The position numbers and the translations under genes are program-made. Positions 27,341 to 36,191 of a DNA stretch of 64,000 nt are shown in pieces. The notes beneath the pieces were generated by a model. That model saw only the letters and a list, made by a program, of their open reading frames with translations, was not told the origin of the DNA and did not search any database. Within the stretch, counting starts at the first letter, position 1. Every line of letters starts with the position of its first letter. Source of the stretch: Verrucomicrobiia bacterium (GTDB taxonomy: Bacteria > Verrucomicrobiota > Verrucomicrobiia > Verrucomicrobiales > DEV007); contig JAUIAH010000001.1 of assembly GCA_030425385.1 (NCBI GenBank), positions 434,001 through 498,000 on the forward strand, in the 5' to 3' direction.

Positions 27341-27673
27341 ATGCATGCTATCGTCGAAATCCTTGTGTTGGCATTGGGGGGATTACTTTGCTGGACCGTC
27401 AATCGCCTATTAAAAGTTCGACGAATTCGAGAGGGCGTCGTGTTAGAAGCGACTATCACTTCCACGGAGCCAGTTGACCGACCAGCTATTGGTGACATAG
27501 GTGCTGCTGCCTGTGATCTAAAACTTTATGGGCAGGTGGAGATCCATGGAGAACGACTGGAGGCGAGATCGGTCTCTGGATTCGTGTCCCAAGGTGCGAG
27601 GGTTCGCGTGGTAGAGATTGAAAGGGATTGCGTGGTCGTTGAGCAATGCCCGGCTTTGGCGCATACGCCATAA
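27341..27673 (+). CDS. Short NfeD-like protein
   Basis: About 110 residues from the ATG at 27341. One N-terminal transmembrane segment (IVEILVLALGGLLCWTV) is followed by a basic linker, then a small beta domain: GDIGAAACDLKLYGQVEIHG, LEARSVSGFVSQGARVRVVE, CVVVEQ. This matches the OB-fold C-terminus of NfeD (G-x-V-x-I-x-G ... A-x-S ... I-x-x-G-x-x-V-x-V). NfeD proteins usually partner with SPFH/stomatin proteins in membrane-domain maintenance; no such gene is adjacent. The gaps on both sides (27202-27340 and 27674-27769) hold nothing I can support. Confidence 0.65.
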   Translation: MHAIVEILVLALGGLLCWTVNRLLKVRRIREGVVLEATITSTEPVDRPAIGDIGAAACDLKLYGQVEIHGERLEARSVSGFVSQGARVRVVEIERDCVVVEQCPALAHTP

Positions 27674-27769
27674 CGAGGGTCGCAATCCATCGAAACGGCT
27701 GAAAGAAGCCTGTGAACGCTGCAAAAAAGCTCTGGCGATCGAGAACGGCTGCCTTGCTGGGCGATTAGA

Positions 27770-29038
27770 CTAGCGTTGGTCTTGTTGGTAGACCTTGCGC
27801 ACTTCGTCTGCGAGGATGGCGATCCCTTCTTGCACGACTTTGGGGTCTTGGGAATAGGTCATGCGGATGCATTCGTGGGCGTGTGGATGGGATTCGGCGA
27901 GGCCGAAGAAGAAGTAATGTCCGGGAATGATGAGCACGCGGCGCGCTTTGAGGCGTTCGTAGAGCTGTTTGCTAGTGATCGGAAGTTTGGGAAATCGCAG
28001 CCAGAGGAAGAGGGCGCCTTCCGGGCGATGGATGTTGACGGGAGTCTCGCCGAAGGCCTCGCGTACCCAGCGGACGGCTTCCTGCGCGCGCGTCTGATAG
28101 TAAGGGCGGACAATCCCCTCACAGAGATCGAACAGTTGGCGATTCTCAAAGAGTTCGCGGACGAGGTACTGGCCCACGTTGTTATTTGCGAGGCTGAGAA
28201 CGCAATTGGCGGCACTGAGTGCCTGAATGATCTCAGGTGGGCCAGCGACAAAGGCCGTGCGGGTGCCGGGGAGTCCCAGTTTGGATAGACTGAGCGTGAG
28301 GATGGTGTGGGGCGTCCATAACGGGGTGACTTCTTCGAAGATGATGTTAGGAAAGGGTGCCCCGTAGGCGTTGTCGATGATGAGCGGCACGTCGTGTTCG
28401 GCGGCGAGTGATGCCAGGTGGTCCATCTCGGCATCGGTGAGGACATTGCCGGTGGGGTTGGTGGGTCGCGAAACGCAAAGCGCGCCGATGCTGTCATCGA
28501 TCGTGAGACGATCGAAGTCGATCCGGTACTTGAAGAAGCCGTCGGTCTCGTCGTGATCCACGCGGGGAGGGATTGTTGTGAAGATGTCAGGGTGAAGGCC
28601 TTGATTGGCGTAACCGATGTATTCCGGAGCAAGGGGGAAGAGGATGCGTTTGATGGAACCATCCGTTTGTGGGCCGGCGAGGAGATTGAAGAGCAGGAAG
28701 AACGCTGTCTGGCCGCCGCCGGTCACGGCGAGATTCTCCGGACCGATGTCCCAACCGAAGCGCTCCTGGAGCAGTCCTGCGAGGGCGTCGAGGGTCTTGG
28801 CGTTCCCTGCGGGTGGATCGTAGATGCTCACCATGCGATCGAACTCTGGACCTGCGGCGATCGCCTGCATCCGTTGACGGAACACCTCCACCACTTCTGG
28901 AATGATAGCGGGATTGCCCCCGCCCATCATGAGCATGTTTCCCTGGGCCATGGCGACCCCAAGGTCATCCATGAGTTCGACAATCCCGCTGTGGGGTCCG
29001 AGCTGTTGACCAAATTGTGAGATTGCGAACGTTCCCAT
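27770..29038 (-). CDS. avtA: Valine-pyruvate aminotransferase
   Basis: PLP enzyme that transfers the amino group between valine and pyruvate, contributing to alanine and branched-chain amino acid balance in the cytosol. About 422 residues and strongly similar by eye to E. coli AvtA throughout: MLMMGGGNPAIIPEV, FPLAPEYIGYANQGL, CVSRPTNPTGNVLTDAEMD, VPLIIDNAYGAPFPNIIF, and the PLP lysine block LTLSLSKLGLPGTR near residue 250. The end carries EGALFLWLRFPKLPITSKQL and LIIPGHYFFFGL. The ATG at 29038 gives the family start; the frame extends to 29047. Confidence 0.93.
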   Translation of the reverse strand: MGTFAISQFGQQLGPHSGIVELMDDLGVAMAQGNMLMMGGGNPAIIPEVVEVFRQRMQAIAAGPEFDRMVSIYDPPAGNAKTLDALAGLLQERFGWDIGPENLAVTGGGQTAFFLLFNLLAGPQTDGSIKRILFPLAPEYIGYANQGLHPDIFTTIPPRVDHDETDGFFKYRIDFDRLTIDDSIGALCVSRPTNPTGNVLTDAEMDHLASLAAEHDVPLIIDNAYGAPFPNIIFEEVTPLWTPHTILTLSLSKLGLPGTRTAFVAGPPEIIQALSAANCVLSLANNNVGQYLVRELFENRQLFDLCEGIVRPYYQTRAQEAVRWVREAFGETPVNIHRPEGALFLWLRFPKLPITSKQLYERLKARRVLIIPGHYFFFGLAESHPHAHECIRMTYSQDPKVVQEGIAILADEVRKVYQQDQR

Positions 29039-29151
29039 GATTACCAATTGATACGGCAGCCATTGCCTTGTTCCAACCTTCTTGGCAAGGCTTTGGTGGG
29101 CGATCCGGGATCCGTGAGCGGGCGAACGGAGTGCCCTGTCAGAATCAAACG

Positions 29152-29784
29152 CTACAGATCACGCCAGCCGAACGGTTTGGGGCCGGGCTTCTCAAGAGGT
29201 GTGGTGCGGGGTGCCTTTGCGGGAAGGGTCTCTTCAAAGGTGGGCAGGGGAGCGGCGAGGACCTGGGTCCAGTAGCCGTTGACATAACCGAATCCAACGT
29301 GGACGGCGCGGGGATTGAGCAGGTTCTTGCGGTGCCCAGGGCTTTTCGTCCATCCGTTGACGGCGTGGCTGGGTTCGAGAATGGCATGATCGATGACCGG
29401 CGCTTGGAGACTGGGTCCGAAGACATTCTCGGCAGCGAGTTTGGCTTTGTAGCCGGCCTTGCGGACGCGCTTGAGAATGCTGTTCGTGCCGCCTGGTTCA
29501 TGATGGCCCAGGTAGCGATGCTTAGCCATGACCGCGGAGTGGCGTTGAGCTGCTCGATCAAGGGCACGGTCGCGCTGGAGCGGTGCGAGACCGTGTTGGC
29601 GGCGAAAGGAATTGGTGAGAATGAGTGCCTGATGACCGTAACGAGCCGATTGAGAGGCGGTGGGCTGATTCCGCTCGGGAATGGCTGGTTGGCGGGCCTT
29701 TCCCGAGTAAGTCGCGTGATGGCTGCAACTGGCGGCAAGAATGAGTGTCAGAATGGCGAGTACGGGGCGTGGGGAGGCGAACAT
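29152..29784 (-). CDS. CAP-domain (SCP-like) lipoprotein
   Basis: 210 residues. The N-terminus (VLAILTLILAASC) is a lipoprotein signal with a lipobox LAAS|C, so the protein should be anchored in the outer or inner membrane facing the periplasm. The CAP domain covers ~50-185: ILTNSFRRQHGLAPLQRDRA, RYLGHHEPGG, AENVFGPS, and the signature SHAVNGWTKSPGHRKNLLNP, which retains the His/Glu residues of the family cavity. Bacterial CAP proteins have no single established activity. It lies upstream of avtA on the same strand with a 113-bp gap, too far to be sure of an operon. Confidence 0.85.
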   Translation of the reverse strand: MFASPRPVLAILTLILAASCSHHATYSGKARQPAIPERNQPTASQSARYGHQALILTNSFRRQHGLAPLQRDRALDRAAQRHSAVMAKHRYLGHHEPGGTNSILKRVRKAGYKAKLAAENVFGPSLQAPVIDHAILEPSHAVNGWTKSPGHRKNLLNPRAVHVGFGYVNGYWTQVLAAPLPTFEETLPAKAPRTTPLEKPGPKPFGWRDL

Positions 29785-29864
29785 GAGAACAGCTGATATG
29801 GAAGTTATGGATAATACTTCCGATTTCGAATTCGTCTTTCACTTTCTTGTCCTAAGCTCGGTGC

Positions 29865-31796
29865 GTGAGTCTTAGCGCCCTCGATTGGTCTGTCATTGTT
29901 GTCTATCTTGTCTTCGCCCTCGGCGTCGGAGTCTACTATGCGAAGCGAGCGAGTCGGAGTGCAGAGGAATACTACCTAGCGGGCCGCACCTTGCCTTGGT
30001 GGGTGTTAGGGACGTCGATGGTGGCTACGACCTTTGCGGCGGACACCCCATTGGCCATCACCGAGTACCTGCGGGTCAACGGTATTTGGGAGAATTGGTT
30101 CTGGTGGAATTGGCTCATGAGTAGTCTGTTAGGAGTGTTTCTCTTCTCCCGTCTGTGGCGTCGGTCAGGCGTGCTGACGGACAATGAGATCCTTGAATTG
30201 CGTTACACGGGGAAACCGGCGGCCTTTCTCCGTGGCTACAAAGCGATCCACTTCGGGATCATCTTTAATCTGATTGTGATGGGGTGGGTGTTAGAAAGTA
30301 TGAGTTCGGTTCTGGCGGTGACGATGGGGTTGGAGCGCGACACAGCGATGTGGTCGCTGGTGGTGATTGCCTTGGTCTATTCGCTTCTGTCAGGGTTCTG
30401 GGGCGTGGTCGTTACCGATGTCGTGCAGTTTGGTATCGCCATGATAGGTGCGGTGATCTTAGCAATCCTCGCCCTGCAACATGTCGGCGGTATGGGGAGC
30501 TTGTTAGAGCAACTCGGTGAGGCCAAGGAGGCACGTGCGCCTCTTCTTGAGCAATTGGAAACCCTGGAAGATTCCGGAACGGATCTTTCGACAAATGCCG
30601 AGGCGCTCCGGTTGCAAGAGGAACTGAAGCAGTTACCGCCCGTCAATGAGAACACTCTCGATCTCTTTCCCTCCCCGCCCCAAGGCGATGTGAGCCTTGG
30701 TGACTTTCTCTTGTCTCCTTTCTTCAATGTCTTGGTCCTCATCTTGATCATGCCTTGGAATCATCACGGCACCGATGGGAGCGGCTATATCATTCAGCGC
30801 ATGATGTCGGCGAAGAACGAACGCCACGCCTTGTTAGGCACGTTGTGGTACAATCTCGCCAACTACGCCATCCGCGTGTGGCCATGGATCATTGTCGCCA
30901 TGGTATCTTTGGTACTGCACACGGATCTGGCAAACTACACCGATATCGCGGGCAATGAGCTGAAGGAGAAAGCGGGTTACCCGCTCGTCATGCAGGACGT
31001 GCTTGGACCAGGCTTGATTGGCTTGCTGATCGTGAGTTTCCTCGCCGCGTTCATGTCGACCATCGATAGTCACCTCAACTGGGGGTCATCATATTTGGTC
31101 AACGATGTCTACAAACGCTTCTGGGTGCCTAACAAAGAGGCGCGCCACTACGTCTTGGCCGGGCGAGTCATCACCGTAGGTCTGATGCTGATCGCGGCCC
31201 TGCTTTCCGGGCAGATTGGTAGCGTGAGTAAGGCATGGTCCTTTGTCTGGGCCATGGGTGCCGGGATTGGTCTGGTCCTCATTCTCCGCTGGTTCTGGTG
31301 GCGCGTGAATGCCTGGTCGGAAATCACCGCGCTGGCGACCTCATTTGTCATCGCCACGGTCTTCCATCTCATCGCTTATCGGCAAGCGAGCGCTAATCCT
31401 GACGTGCCGTATGAACTCTTTGAGACCTTGCCCGTCTTCTTTGGCGTGGAATGGAAATTTCATCTGCAATTGCTCGTGATCGTTCCCATTTGTCTAGTTG
31501 CCTGGCTCACGGTGACCTTTCTCACCGCTCCCGTGCCCGAGGAGAGATTGCGCGCCTTCTACAAGCGCGTGCAGCCCGGCGGCTTCTGGGGTCCCTACAA
31601 AGAAGCGAACGCATCGCTGGAACCCGTTTCCAAAGGCTTGTTCTGGAATTTCCTCGGCGGTCTCCTCTTCATCTACGGGGCCACCTTCGGGATTGGATAT
31701 TTCGTTCTGTTAGAAGCCGGGAAGGGAATCCTATGCACGGTCCTCTCCCTTGTCGGATTTGCCATCATCTGGCATAGCTGTCTGAAACGTCTATGA
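29865..31796 (+). CDS. Sodium/solute symporter (SSS family)
   Basis: 643 residues, GTG start. About 13-14 transmembrane helices with SSS landmarks: VYLVFALGVGVYYAKRASRS, EEYYLAGRTLPWWVLGTSMV, TTFAADTPLAITEYLR, and SFLAAFMSTIDSHLNWGSSY, the sodium-site helix. A large charged loop (~residues 205-285) separates helices 6 and 7 and is longer than in PutP/vSGLT. This subfamily is common in PVC and Bacteroidetes, often for sugars or organic acids; the substrate cannot be read from sequence. The stop overlaps the start of the ACT-domain gene by 4 bp (ATGA), so translation is coupled. Confidence 0.9.
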   Translation: MSLSALDWSVIVVYLVFALGVGVYYAKRASRSAEEYYLAGRTLPWWVLGTSMVATTFAADTPLAITEYLRVNGIWENWFWWNWLMSSLLGVFLFSRLWRRSGVLTDNEILELRYTGKPAAFLRGYKAIHFGIIFNLIVMGWVLESMSSVLAVTMGLERDTAMWSLVVIALVYSLLSGFWGVVVTDVVQFGIAMIGAVILAILALQHVGGMGSLLEQLGEAKEARAPLLEQLETLEDSGTDLSTNAEALRLQEELKQLPPVNENTLDLFPSPPQGDVSLGDFLLSPFFNVLVLILIMPWNHHGTDGSGYIIQRMMSAKNERHALLGTLWYNLANYAIRVWPWIIVAMVSLVLHTDLANYTDIAGNELKEKAGYPLVMQDVLGPGLIGLLIVSFLAAFMSTIDSHLNWGSSYLVNDVYKRFWVPNKEARHYVLAGRVITVGLMLIAALLSGQIGSVSKAWSFVWAMGAGIGLVLILRWFWWRVNAWSEITALATSFVIATVFHLIAYRQASANPDVPYELFETLPVFFGVEWKFHLQLLVIVPICLVAWLTVTFLTAPVPEERLRAFYKRVQPGGFWGPYKEANASLEPVSKGLFWNFLGGLLFIYGATFGIGYFVLLEAGKGILCTVLSLVGFAIIWHSCLKRL

Positions 31797-32314
31797 ATAC
31801 GAACACGTCTCTCGTGCTCACAGTGATCGGCGAGGATCGCCCTGGATTGGTGGAAAGCCTCGCCGCCCTGGTGGCGGATCATTCGGGGAATTGGTTGGAA
31901 AGCCGCATGGCGCGCTTGGCTGGCCAGTTTGCAGGGATCCTTCATGTAGAGGTGCCAGCGGAGCATCGCGCTGCGCTCGGCCAAGCGCTCAAAGCCCTGG
32001 ACGCGCGCGGTCTCAAGGTGACGGTGACCAATCAGGGCACCGCCGAGCCCGAGGCCCCTTCGCAGACCGTTCGTATGGAATTGGTGGGTCATGATCGCCC
32101 CGGCATTGTGCGCCAGATTTCACGCGTCATCGCCGCGCATGGCGTCAATGTGCAAGAGATCGAGACCTGCACGGAAAGCGCTCCGATGACGGGTGACAGT
32201 CTCTTTCGCGCCCGTGCTCGACTGCACGTGCCTTCCAGTGTGGATCTGTCAGACCTCCAGGAAGAATTGGAGAAAGTCAGCCATGATTTGATGGTGGATC
32301 TGGTCTTTAGTTAG
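31793..32314 (+). CDS. Double ACT-domain protein, GcvR-like
   Basis: 173 residues made of two ACT domains: residues 1-80 (LVLTVIGEDRPGLVESLAAL) and ~92-173 (VRMELVGHDRPGIVRQISRV with HGVNVQEIETCTES). The arrangement matches GcvR, the ACT-domain regulator that acts by protein contact with GcvA in E. coli, but no GcvA or glycine-cleavage gene is present. ACT domains bind small ligands, commonly amino acids. Start overlaps the symporter stop and the SDR gene follows after 5 bp, so a ligand-sensing role for this transport operon is plausible but inferred. Confidence 0.85.
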   Translation: MNTNTSLVLTVIGEDRPGLVESLAALVADHSGNWLESRMARLAGQFAGILHVEVPAEHRAALGQALKALDARGLKVTVTNQGTAEPEAPSQTVRMELVGHDRPGIVRQISRVIAAHGVNVQEIETCTESAPMTGDSLFRARARLHVPSSVDLSDLQEELEKVSHDLMVDLVFS

Positions 32315-32319
32315 GCTCT

Positions 32320-33048
32320 ATGGGGCAAACAATACTCATCACGGGGGCTAATGGCGGTCTCGGCATCGCCTTGGCGCACACGTTCCTCCAGGCAGATCCA
32401 GGGAATCGCGTGTGGTTAGGCGTGCATCGACGCCGCGATCAAGCCGAGAAGCTCATCGAGGACTACTCGGGGCGGTGTTGGATCGTGCCGCTGGACGTCA
32501 CGGACGCCTCCCAGTGGCAACGGGCGATGGAGCTTCTTGCCGAGCTTGAGCAAATTCCAGACGTCCTCATCAATAACGCGGGCTTTCACAAGGATGGGCT
32601 GCTCGCCATGATGCCCACAGACGATTGGCACGATGTCATTCGGACGAATCTTGATGCCGTCTACCTCGGCTGCCGCGCCGTCATTCGCCCCATGATGGGT
32701 CAACGTTATGGGCGGATCATCAACATCGCCTCTTTGAGTGCTTTGTTAGCTCCGAAAGGACAGACCAACTACGCCGCGGCCAAGGCCGGCGTCGTGGCCC
32801 TCACGCAAAGCCTGGCCAAAGAAACCGCCCGCAGCGGGATCACCGTCAATGCCCTCTGTCCTGGCTATGTCGATACCGAAGCTTTGGCGGATCTTACTCC
32901 GGAAGCGCGCCAAGCCCTTCTCGCGCAAATCCCCATGCGACGCCTGGGCAAGCCAGAGGAAGTTGCCGCCGCCGCCCTCTTCCTCGCCAGTCCAGACGCG
33001 GCCTATATCACAGGAAGCGTTCTCAAGATCGATGGCGGGATCTTCTAG
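32320..33048 (+). CDS. Short-chain dehydrogenase/reductase, FabG-like
   Basis: 242 residues of the classical SDR fold. Cofactor motif ILITGANGGLGIALA, NNAG motif in DVLINNAGFHKDG, catalytic Ser in NIASLSALLAPKGQ near 138 and YAAAK with Tyr ~150 and Lys ~154; the C-terminus SPDAAYITGSVLKIDGGIF is typical of 3-oxoacyl-ACP reductases. It may act in fatty-acid-like reduction or on the symporter's substrate. The missing fab cluster and the tight linkage to a symporter and ACT protein favour the latter, without proof. The 196 bp downstream (33049-33244) show no gene. Confidence 0.88.
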   Translation: MGQTILITGANGGLGIALAHTFLQADPGNRVWLGVHRRRDQAEKLIEDYSGRCWIVPLDVTDASQWQRAMELLAELEQIPDVLINNAGFHKDGLLAMMPTDDWHDVIRTNLDAVYLGCRAVIRPMMGQRYGRIINIASLSALLAPKGQTNYAAAKAGVVALTQSLAKETARSGITVNALCPGYVDTEALADLTPEARQALLAQIPMRRLGKPEEVAAAALFLASPDAAYITGSVLKIDGGIF

Positions 33049-33244
33049 CTCTAACGCACATCCCATGAAAGGTTTCGTTAGCGAATTACCCGTCGCCGGG
33101 TGTCTGCCGAGCAGGGACTCGAGGAACGAGGCGAGGGGAAGTAAGAAGGATGAAGTGAAGGGCCAGGCAGCGGTTCTTGGGCGCCAGATGGATTGATGAT
33201 TGTTGCCCCTTATTGGATTCGGATTCGCCAAGGGTGACCCACGA

Positions 33245-34630
33245 TCAAGCGCCATAGAGCTGATCCAGATCCACGCAGCGGACACCTTCGCGCTCGTGCT
33301 GCGTTGATTTCAAGCGTGTGAAGAGAATGGGTGCCAATGTGTGACCGTCAGGGTTGGGGTAAGCGGCGAGCTTGTCCTTGCTTTCGCGAATGACCGCGGA
33401 CCAAGACCTGATGGTACCCCATTTGCATTCGCCAAGATCGATCCAGCCATCGTCGCGAACGCTGACCAGGTCGATTTGCACTTGCTTGTCCCAGTACTCG
33501 CCGATCTCATGCGCGGCGTCGATGCCCCAGTGTAGATAGAGCTGCGGAAGCGCTTCGCGGCAGAGTGCCTCGAAGCGCTCGCCATAGTAGCTTTCGATAT
33601 GGGGTTTGATCGCCTTGTCATAAGCTTGTGGCGGCTTGAGGGTGACAAATTTGCTAAGCTGTGGGAACCCGAAGCGAAACCAGAAACGCAACAGGGGATC
33701 CATCAAGGCGTACCGTACGGATTGGACGGAGGGGCGTCGGCTCGTCAGTGGATAGCGCTTCGTGACGTATCCCAGCTCAATGAGCACGTTCAGGTAATAA
33801 GCAATGTTTCCGTGAGGGATACCGGTCTGTTGCGCCAAAGTCTTGGCGGCTTGAGCGCCGCCTGCGAGGGCCATGAGGAGCGCGTGGTAGCGCTCGACCT
33901 CGCGCAGTTCCTCACGAATGAGGAAGTCGGCTTCGCGGTAGAGAGGGGCGTGAGGCGTGAGAAAGAGTGCCTGAATGTTAGAAGAGACTGACTGTCTGCG
34001 ATCGAATAGGCTGAGATAATAGGGGATACCGCCGCAAAGAGCCCAGACCCGCGCTTGGTCGGCAAGGCTATAGTTCGGATGAAAGGCGGCGGCCTCGCGG
34101 AAGCCAAAGGGCTGGAGAAGGATCTGTCCGGTGCGTCGACCAAAGAGCGGGCTCTTCTTTCCAAGCACTTCCCTTTCCATGAAGCCAATGTAAGAGCCGC
34201 ATAGAATGAGCAGCACCTTGTGAGAGCGTTTCCACTCGCGGTCCCAAAGTTCTTGAATGATCGATGGCAACTCTGGACTTGCCGCAGCAATCCATTGGAA
34301 CTCATCGAGGACCAGAACGAACTTCTGCTTCTCTGGAGCACGTGCGACCACGTATTGGAGCGCCTTCTTCCAGCCGACGTCACCGAGTTCTGCTAGGAGA
34401 GGTTCCTCGAGAACGTCGGCTGCGATTTCCAGGAACTCCCTTATCTGAAAGTTCGTTGAGGCTTCTTTGCCGTGGAAGAAGACGCTGGGCTTGTTCTTGG
34501 TGAAATGGACGAGGAGTTCCGTCTTGCCCACGCGTCGCCGGCCATAGATTGGGAGAAAGCCGCTGCTCGAGGCGTGGTAGGCGTGGTTCAGAGTCTCAAG
34601 TTCAGCCGTTCGGCCAACAAAGGCTTCCAT
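33245..34630 (-). CDS. STAND-like ATPase with C-terminal DUF234 nuclease-like domain
   Basis: 461 residues of the archaeal-type ATPase family found across bacteria. N-terminal FVGRTAELETLNHAYH precedes Walker A IYGRRRVGKTELLVHF; Walker B is VLVLDEFQWIA; the sensor region is LLILCGSYIGFMER. A winged helix follows (LAQQTGIPHGNIAYYLNVLI) and the C-terminal DUF234 region has RFWFRFGFPQLS and a PD-(D/E)XK-like motif around QVQIDLVSVRDDGWIDLGECKWG (D, E-x-K). Function of the family is unsettled; mobile-element and defence associations are reported. Divergent from the repeat-preceded cytochrome gene. Confidence 0.85.
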   Translation of the reverse strand: MEAFVGRTAELETLNHAYHASSSGFLPIYGRRRVGKTELLVHFTKNKPSVFFHGKEASTNFQIREFLEIAADVLEEPLLAELGDVGWKKALQYVVARAPEKQKFVLVLDEFQWIAAASPELPSIIQELWDREWKRSHKVLLILCGSYIGFMEREVLGKKSPLFGRRTGQILLQPFGFREAAAFHPNYSLADQARVWALCGGIPYYLSLFDRRQSVSSNIQALFLTPHAPLYREADFLIREELREVERYHALLMALAGGAQAAKTLAQQTGIPHGNIAYYLNVLIELGYVTKRYPLTSRRPSVQSVRYALMDPLLRFWFRFGFPQLSKFVTLKPPQAYDKAIKPHIESYYGERFEALCREALPQLYLHWGIDAAHEIGEYWDKQVQIDLVSVRDDGWIDLGECKWGTIRSWSAVIRESKDKLAAYPNPDGHTLAPILFTRLKSTQHEREGVRCVDLDQLYGA

Positions 34631-34656
34631 GGGAAAATATGGTAGCGGTCCGACTC

Positions 34657-34716
34657 TGAGTCAAGTCTCAATGAGTCAAGTCTCAATGAGTCAAGTCTCA
34701 ATGAGTCAAGTCTCAA
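34657..34716. repeat. Four perfect 15-bp tandem repeats
   Basis: The unit TGAGTCAAGTCTCAA occurs four times without mismatch, followed by a TGAG start of a fifth. It lies between the divergent ATPase (start 34630) and the cytochrome gene (start 34884), within the ATPase promoter region. The length is a multiple of three so an open frame runs through it, but it is not expected to be coding. Perfect identity indicates recent expansion by slippage. Confidence 0.85.
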
Positions 34717-34883
34717 TGAGGAACTGCCACCCAGGCGGCAAGCCGCGATCCTCCCCTACATCGGTGATCGCTTCTAGCGTCCAACGCAAATCATGCACAA
34801 CGTTCCGCAAGATTTGCGCGGTGGTCGCCTCCACCTGGCAGAGCTTTCGGCGGCGTGGTCACCCCAACTATTCGCGACATTTC

Positions 34884-36191
34884 ATGATCATGGCAGGGCT
34901 GCAGCGAGGCGGGCTTCTAGCCTTCGCAGGGATGTGCCTTGTCGGCAGCTGTGTGGCGCAGTTCTATGAAGAGGGGCCGTTCTTTTATTCAGATTCCGAG
35001 GCCCAAGACCCAACCGCCATCCTGGTCGAGAAGGTTCAACGGGGCGAGGTGACGCTGGATGAATCCAGCGATCAGGCTTTTCTAACCGATTTCTTAGGCA
35101 AGCTGGGTGTGCCGGTGGCGTCCCAAGTGTTGGTCTATTCCAAGACGAGTTTCCAGAATAGTCGCATTCTCCCTAGCCGCCCACGTGCCCTCTATTTCTC
35201 GGAGGAGCATTACATCGGGTGGGTGCAGGGCGGCGACATCGAGGTGATCTCCATCGATCCGGCCTTGGGTCCAATCTTCTATGTCCTGAGTATCCCCCGG
35301 CCGCCCCAGCAGAAACTAACGTTGTTCCGGTCTAACGAATGTCTGAATTGCCACGGAGGCTCACGGACAGCAGGTGTGCCGGGGATGCTCGTGCGTTCGG
35401 TTCATGCGGACACCGGTGGGTTTCCTTTGCTAGGGGCGGGCACGTTCCTTACCGATCACGCAAGCCCTTTGTCAGAGCGTTGGGGTGGGTGGTATGTCAC
35501 AGGGGAGCATGATGGGGAAAGGCACATGGGAAATCTGCTCAATGAGGAGGCGGAACGCGGGAAAGCGATCGTGGTGCGCGATCACGGGAAACTGAAGACA
35601 CTGGATCACGTGATCACTACGCATCCGTATCTGACGAACACGAGCGATATCGTGGCCTTGATGGTCTTGGAACACCAGATCATGGCGCATAACATGATCA
35701 CCCAATCGCATTACAATGTCAGGCGTTGGCTGCATTATGACCGGGTCTTGAATCAAGAGCTGGAAGGCGAGCATGAGGGGTTGCGCGAGACCACAGCGAA
35801 CTTGATCAATGGTCAGGTGGATCGGCTTCTCAAGGTGATGCTGTTTCAAGATGAGGTCGCCCTGGAAGGGTGGGGGGTGGAAGGGGGTGAGGCCTTTCAA
35901 GCAGCCTTCACTGCCCACGCCCTCAAGGCGTCAAATGGGCGATCGCTCAAGGATTTCCACCTGTTAGGGCGGCTCTTTCGACATCGCTTGAGTTATATGA
36001 TCTATTCGCAATCCTTTGCCCACCTCCCTGAGGTCTTTCGAGAGCGTTTCTATGCGAAACTGCATGCGATTCTCACAAGCGCGGAGCCGCCAGAAGCATA
36101 CGCCTATTTGAAAACGAAAGAACGGGGACGGATCCTCAAGATTCTCATGGAGACCAAGCCGGACTTCGCCAAGATCTATGAAGGAAACTGA
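34884..36191 (+). CDS. Secreted c-type cytochrome-domain protein
   Basis: About 435 residues from the ATG at 34884. The frame runs upstream through the 15-bp repeats to 34629, but the signal peptide (GGLLAFAGMCLVGSCVAQF) fixes the true start near 34884-34890. One haem-binding CxxCH lies near residue 152: FRSNECLNCHGGSRTAGVPG. Conserved surroundings GMLVRSVHADTGGFPLLGAG and ERWGGWYVTGEH are recurrent in PVC and related bacteria but have no assigned activity. The periplasmic location and single haem suggest electron transfer. The NnrS-like gene starts 14 bp before its stop, so the two are translationally coupled. Confidence 0.8.
   Translation: MIMAGLQRGGLLAFAGMCLVGSCVAQFYEEGPFFYSDSEAQDPTAILVEKVQRGEVTLDESSDQAFLTDFLGKLGVPVASQVLVYSKTSFQNSRILPSRPRALYFSEEHYIGWVQGGDIEVISIDPALGPIFYVLSIPRPPQQKLTLFRSNECLNCHGGSRTAGVPGMLVRSVHADTGGFPLLGAGTFLTDHASPLSERWGGWYVTGEHDGERHMGNLLNEEAERGKAIVVRDHGKLKTLDHVITTHPYLTNTSDIVALMVLEHQIMAHNMITQSHYNVRRWLHYDRVLNQELEGEHEGLRETTANLINGQVDRLLKVMLFQDEVALEGWGVEGGEAFQAAFTAHALKASNGRSLKDFHLLGRLFRHRLSYMIYSQSFAHLPEVFRERFYAKLHAILTSAEPPEAYAYLKTKERGRILKILMETKPDFAKIYEGN

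Noticed and set aside
27331-27350. Third parS-like site near the NfeD-like gene (GTTCCACATGCATG)
   Set aside because: Only one half-site matches; the right arm is not palindromic.
29039-29151. Possible riboswitch upstream of avtA
   Set aside because: Only a weak imperfect hairpin (CCTTG/CAAGG) is visible and no known riboswitch core can be recognised.
33049-33244. Small ORF on the minus strand in the SDR-ATPase gap
   Set aside because: The frame is Ser/Pro/Arg-rich without start signal; sequence of this kind is usually spurious in GC-rich DNA.
34717-34850. Short minus-strand frame (VEATTAQILRNVVHDLRW and following) ending in the tandem repeat
   Set aside because: It has protein-like composition but no recognised family, a dubious GTG start and a stop formed by the repeat; too weak to annotate.
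34629-34883. N-terminal extension of the cytochrome through the 15-bp repeats
   Set aside because: The extension is repeat-derived and precedes a clear signal peptide at 34884, so it is not expected to be translated as part of the protein.
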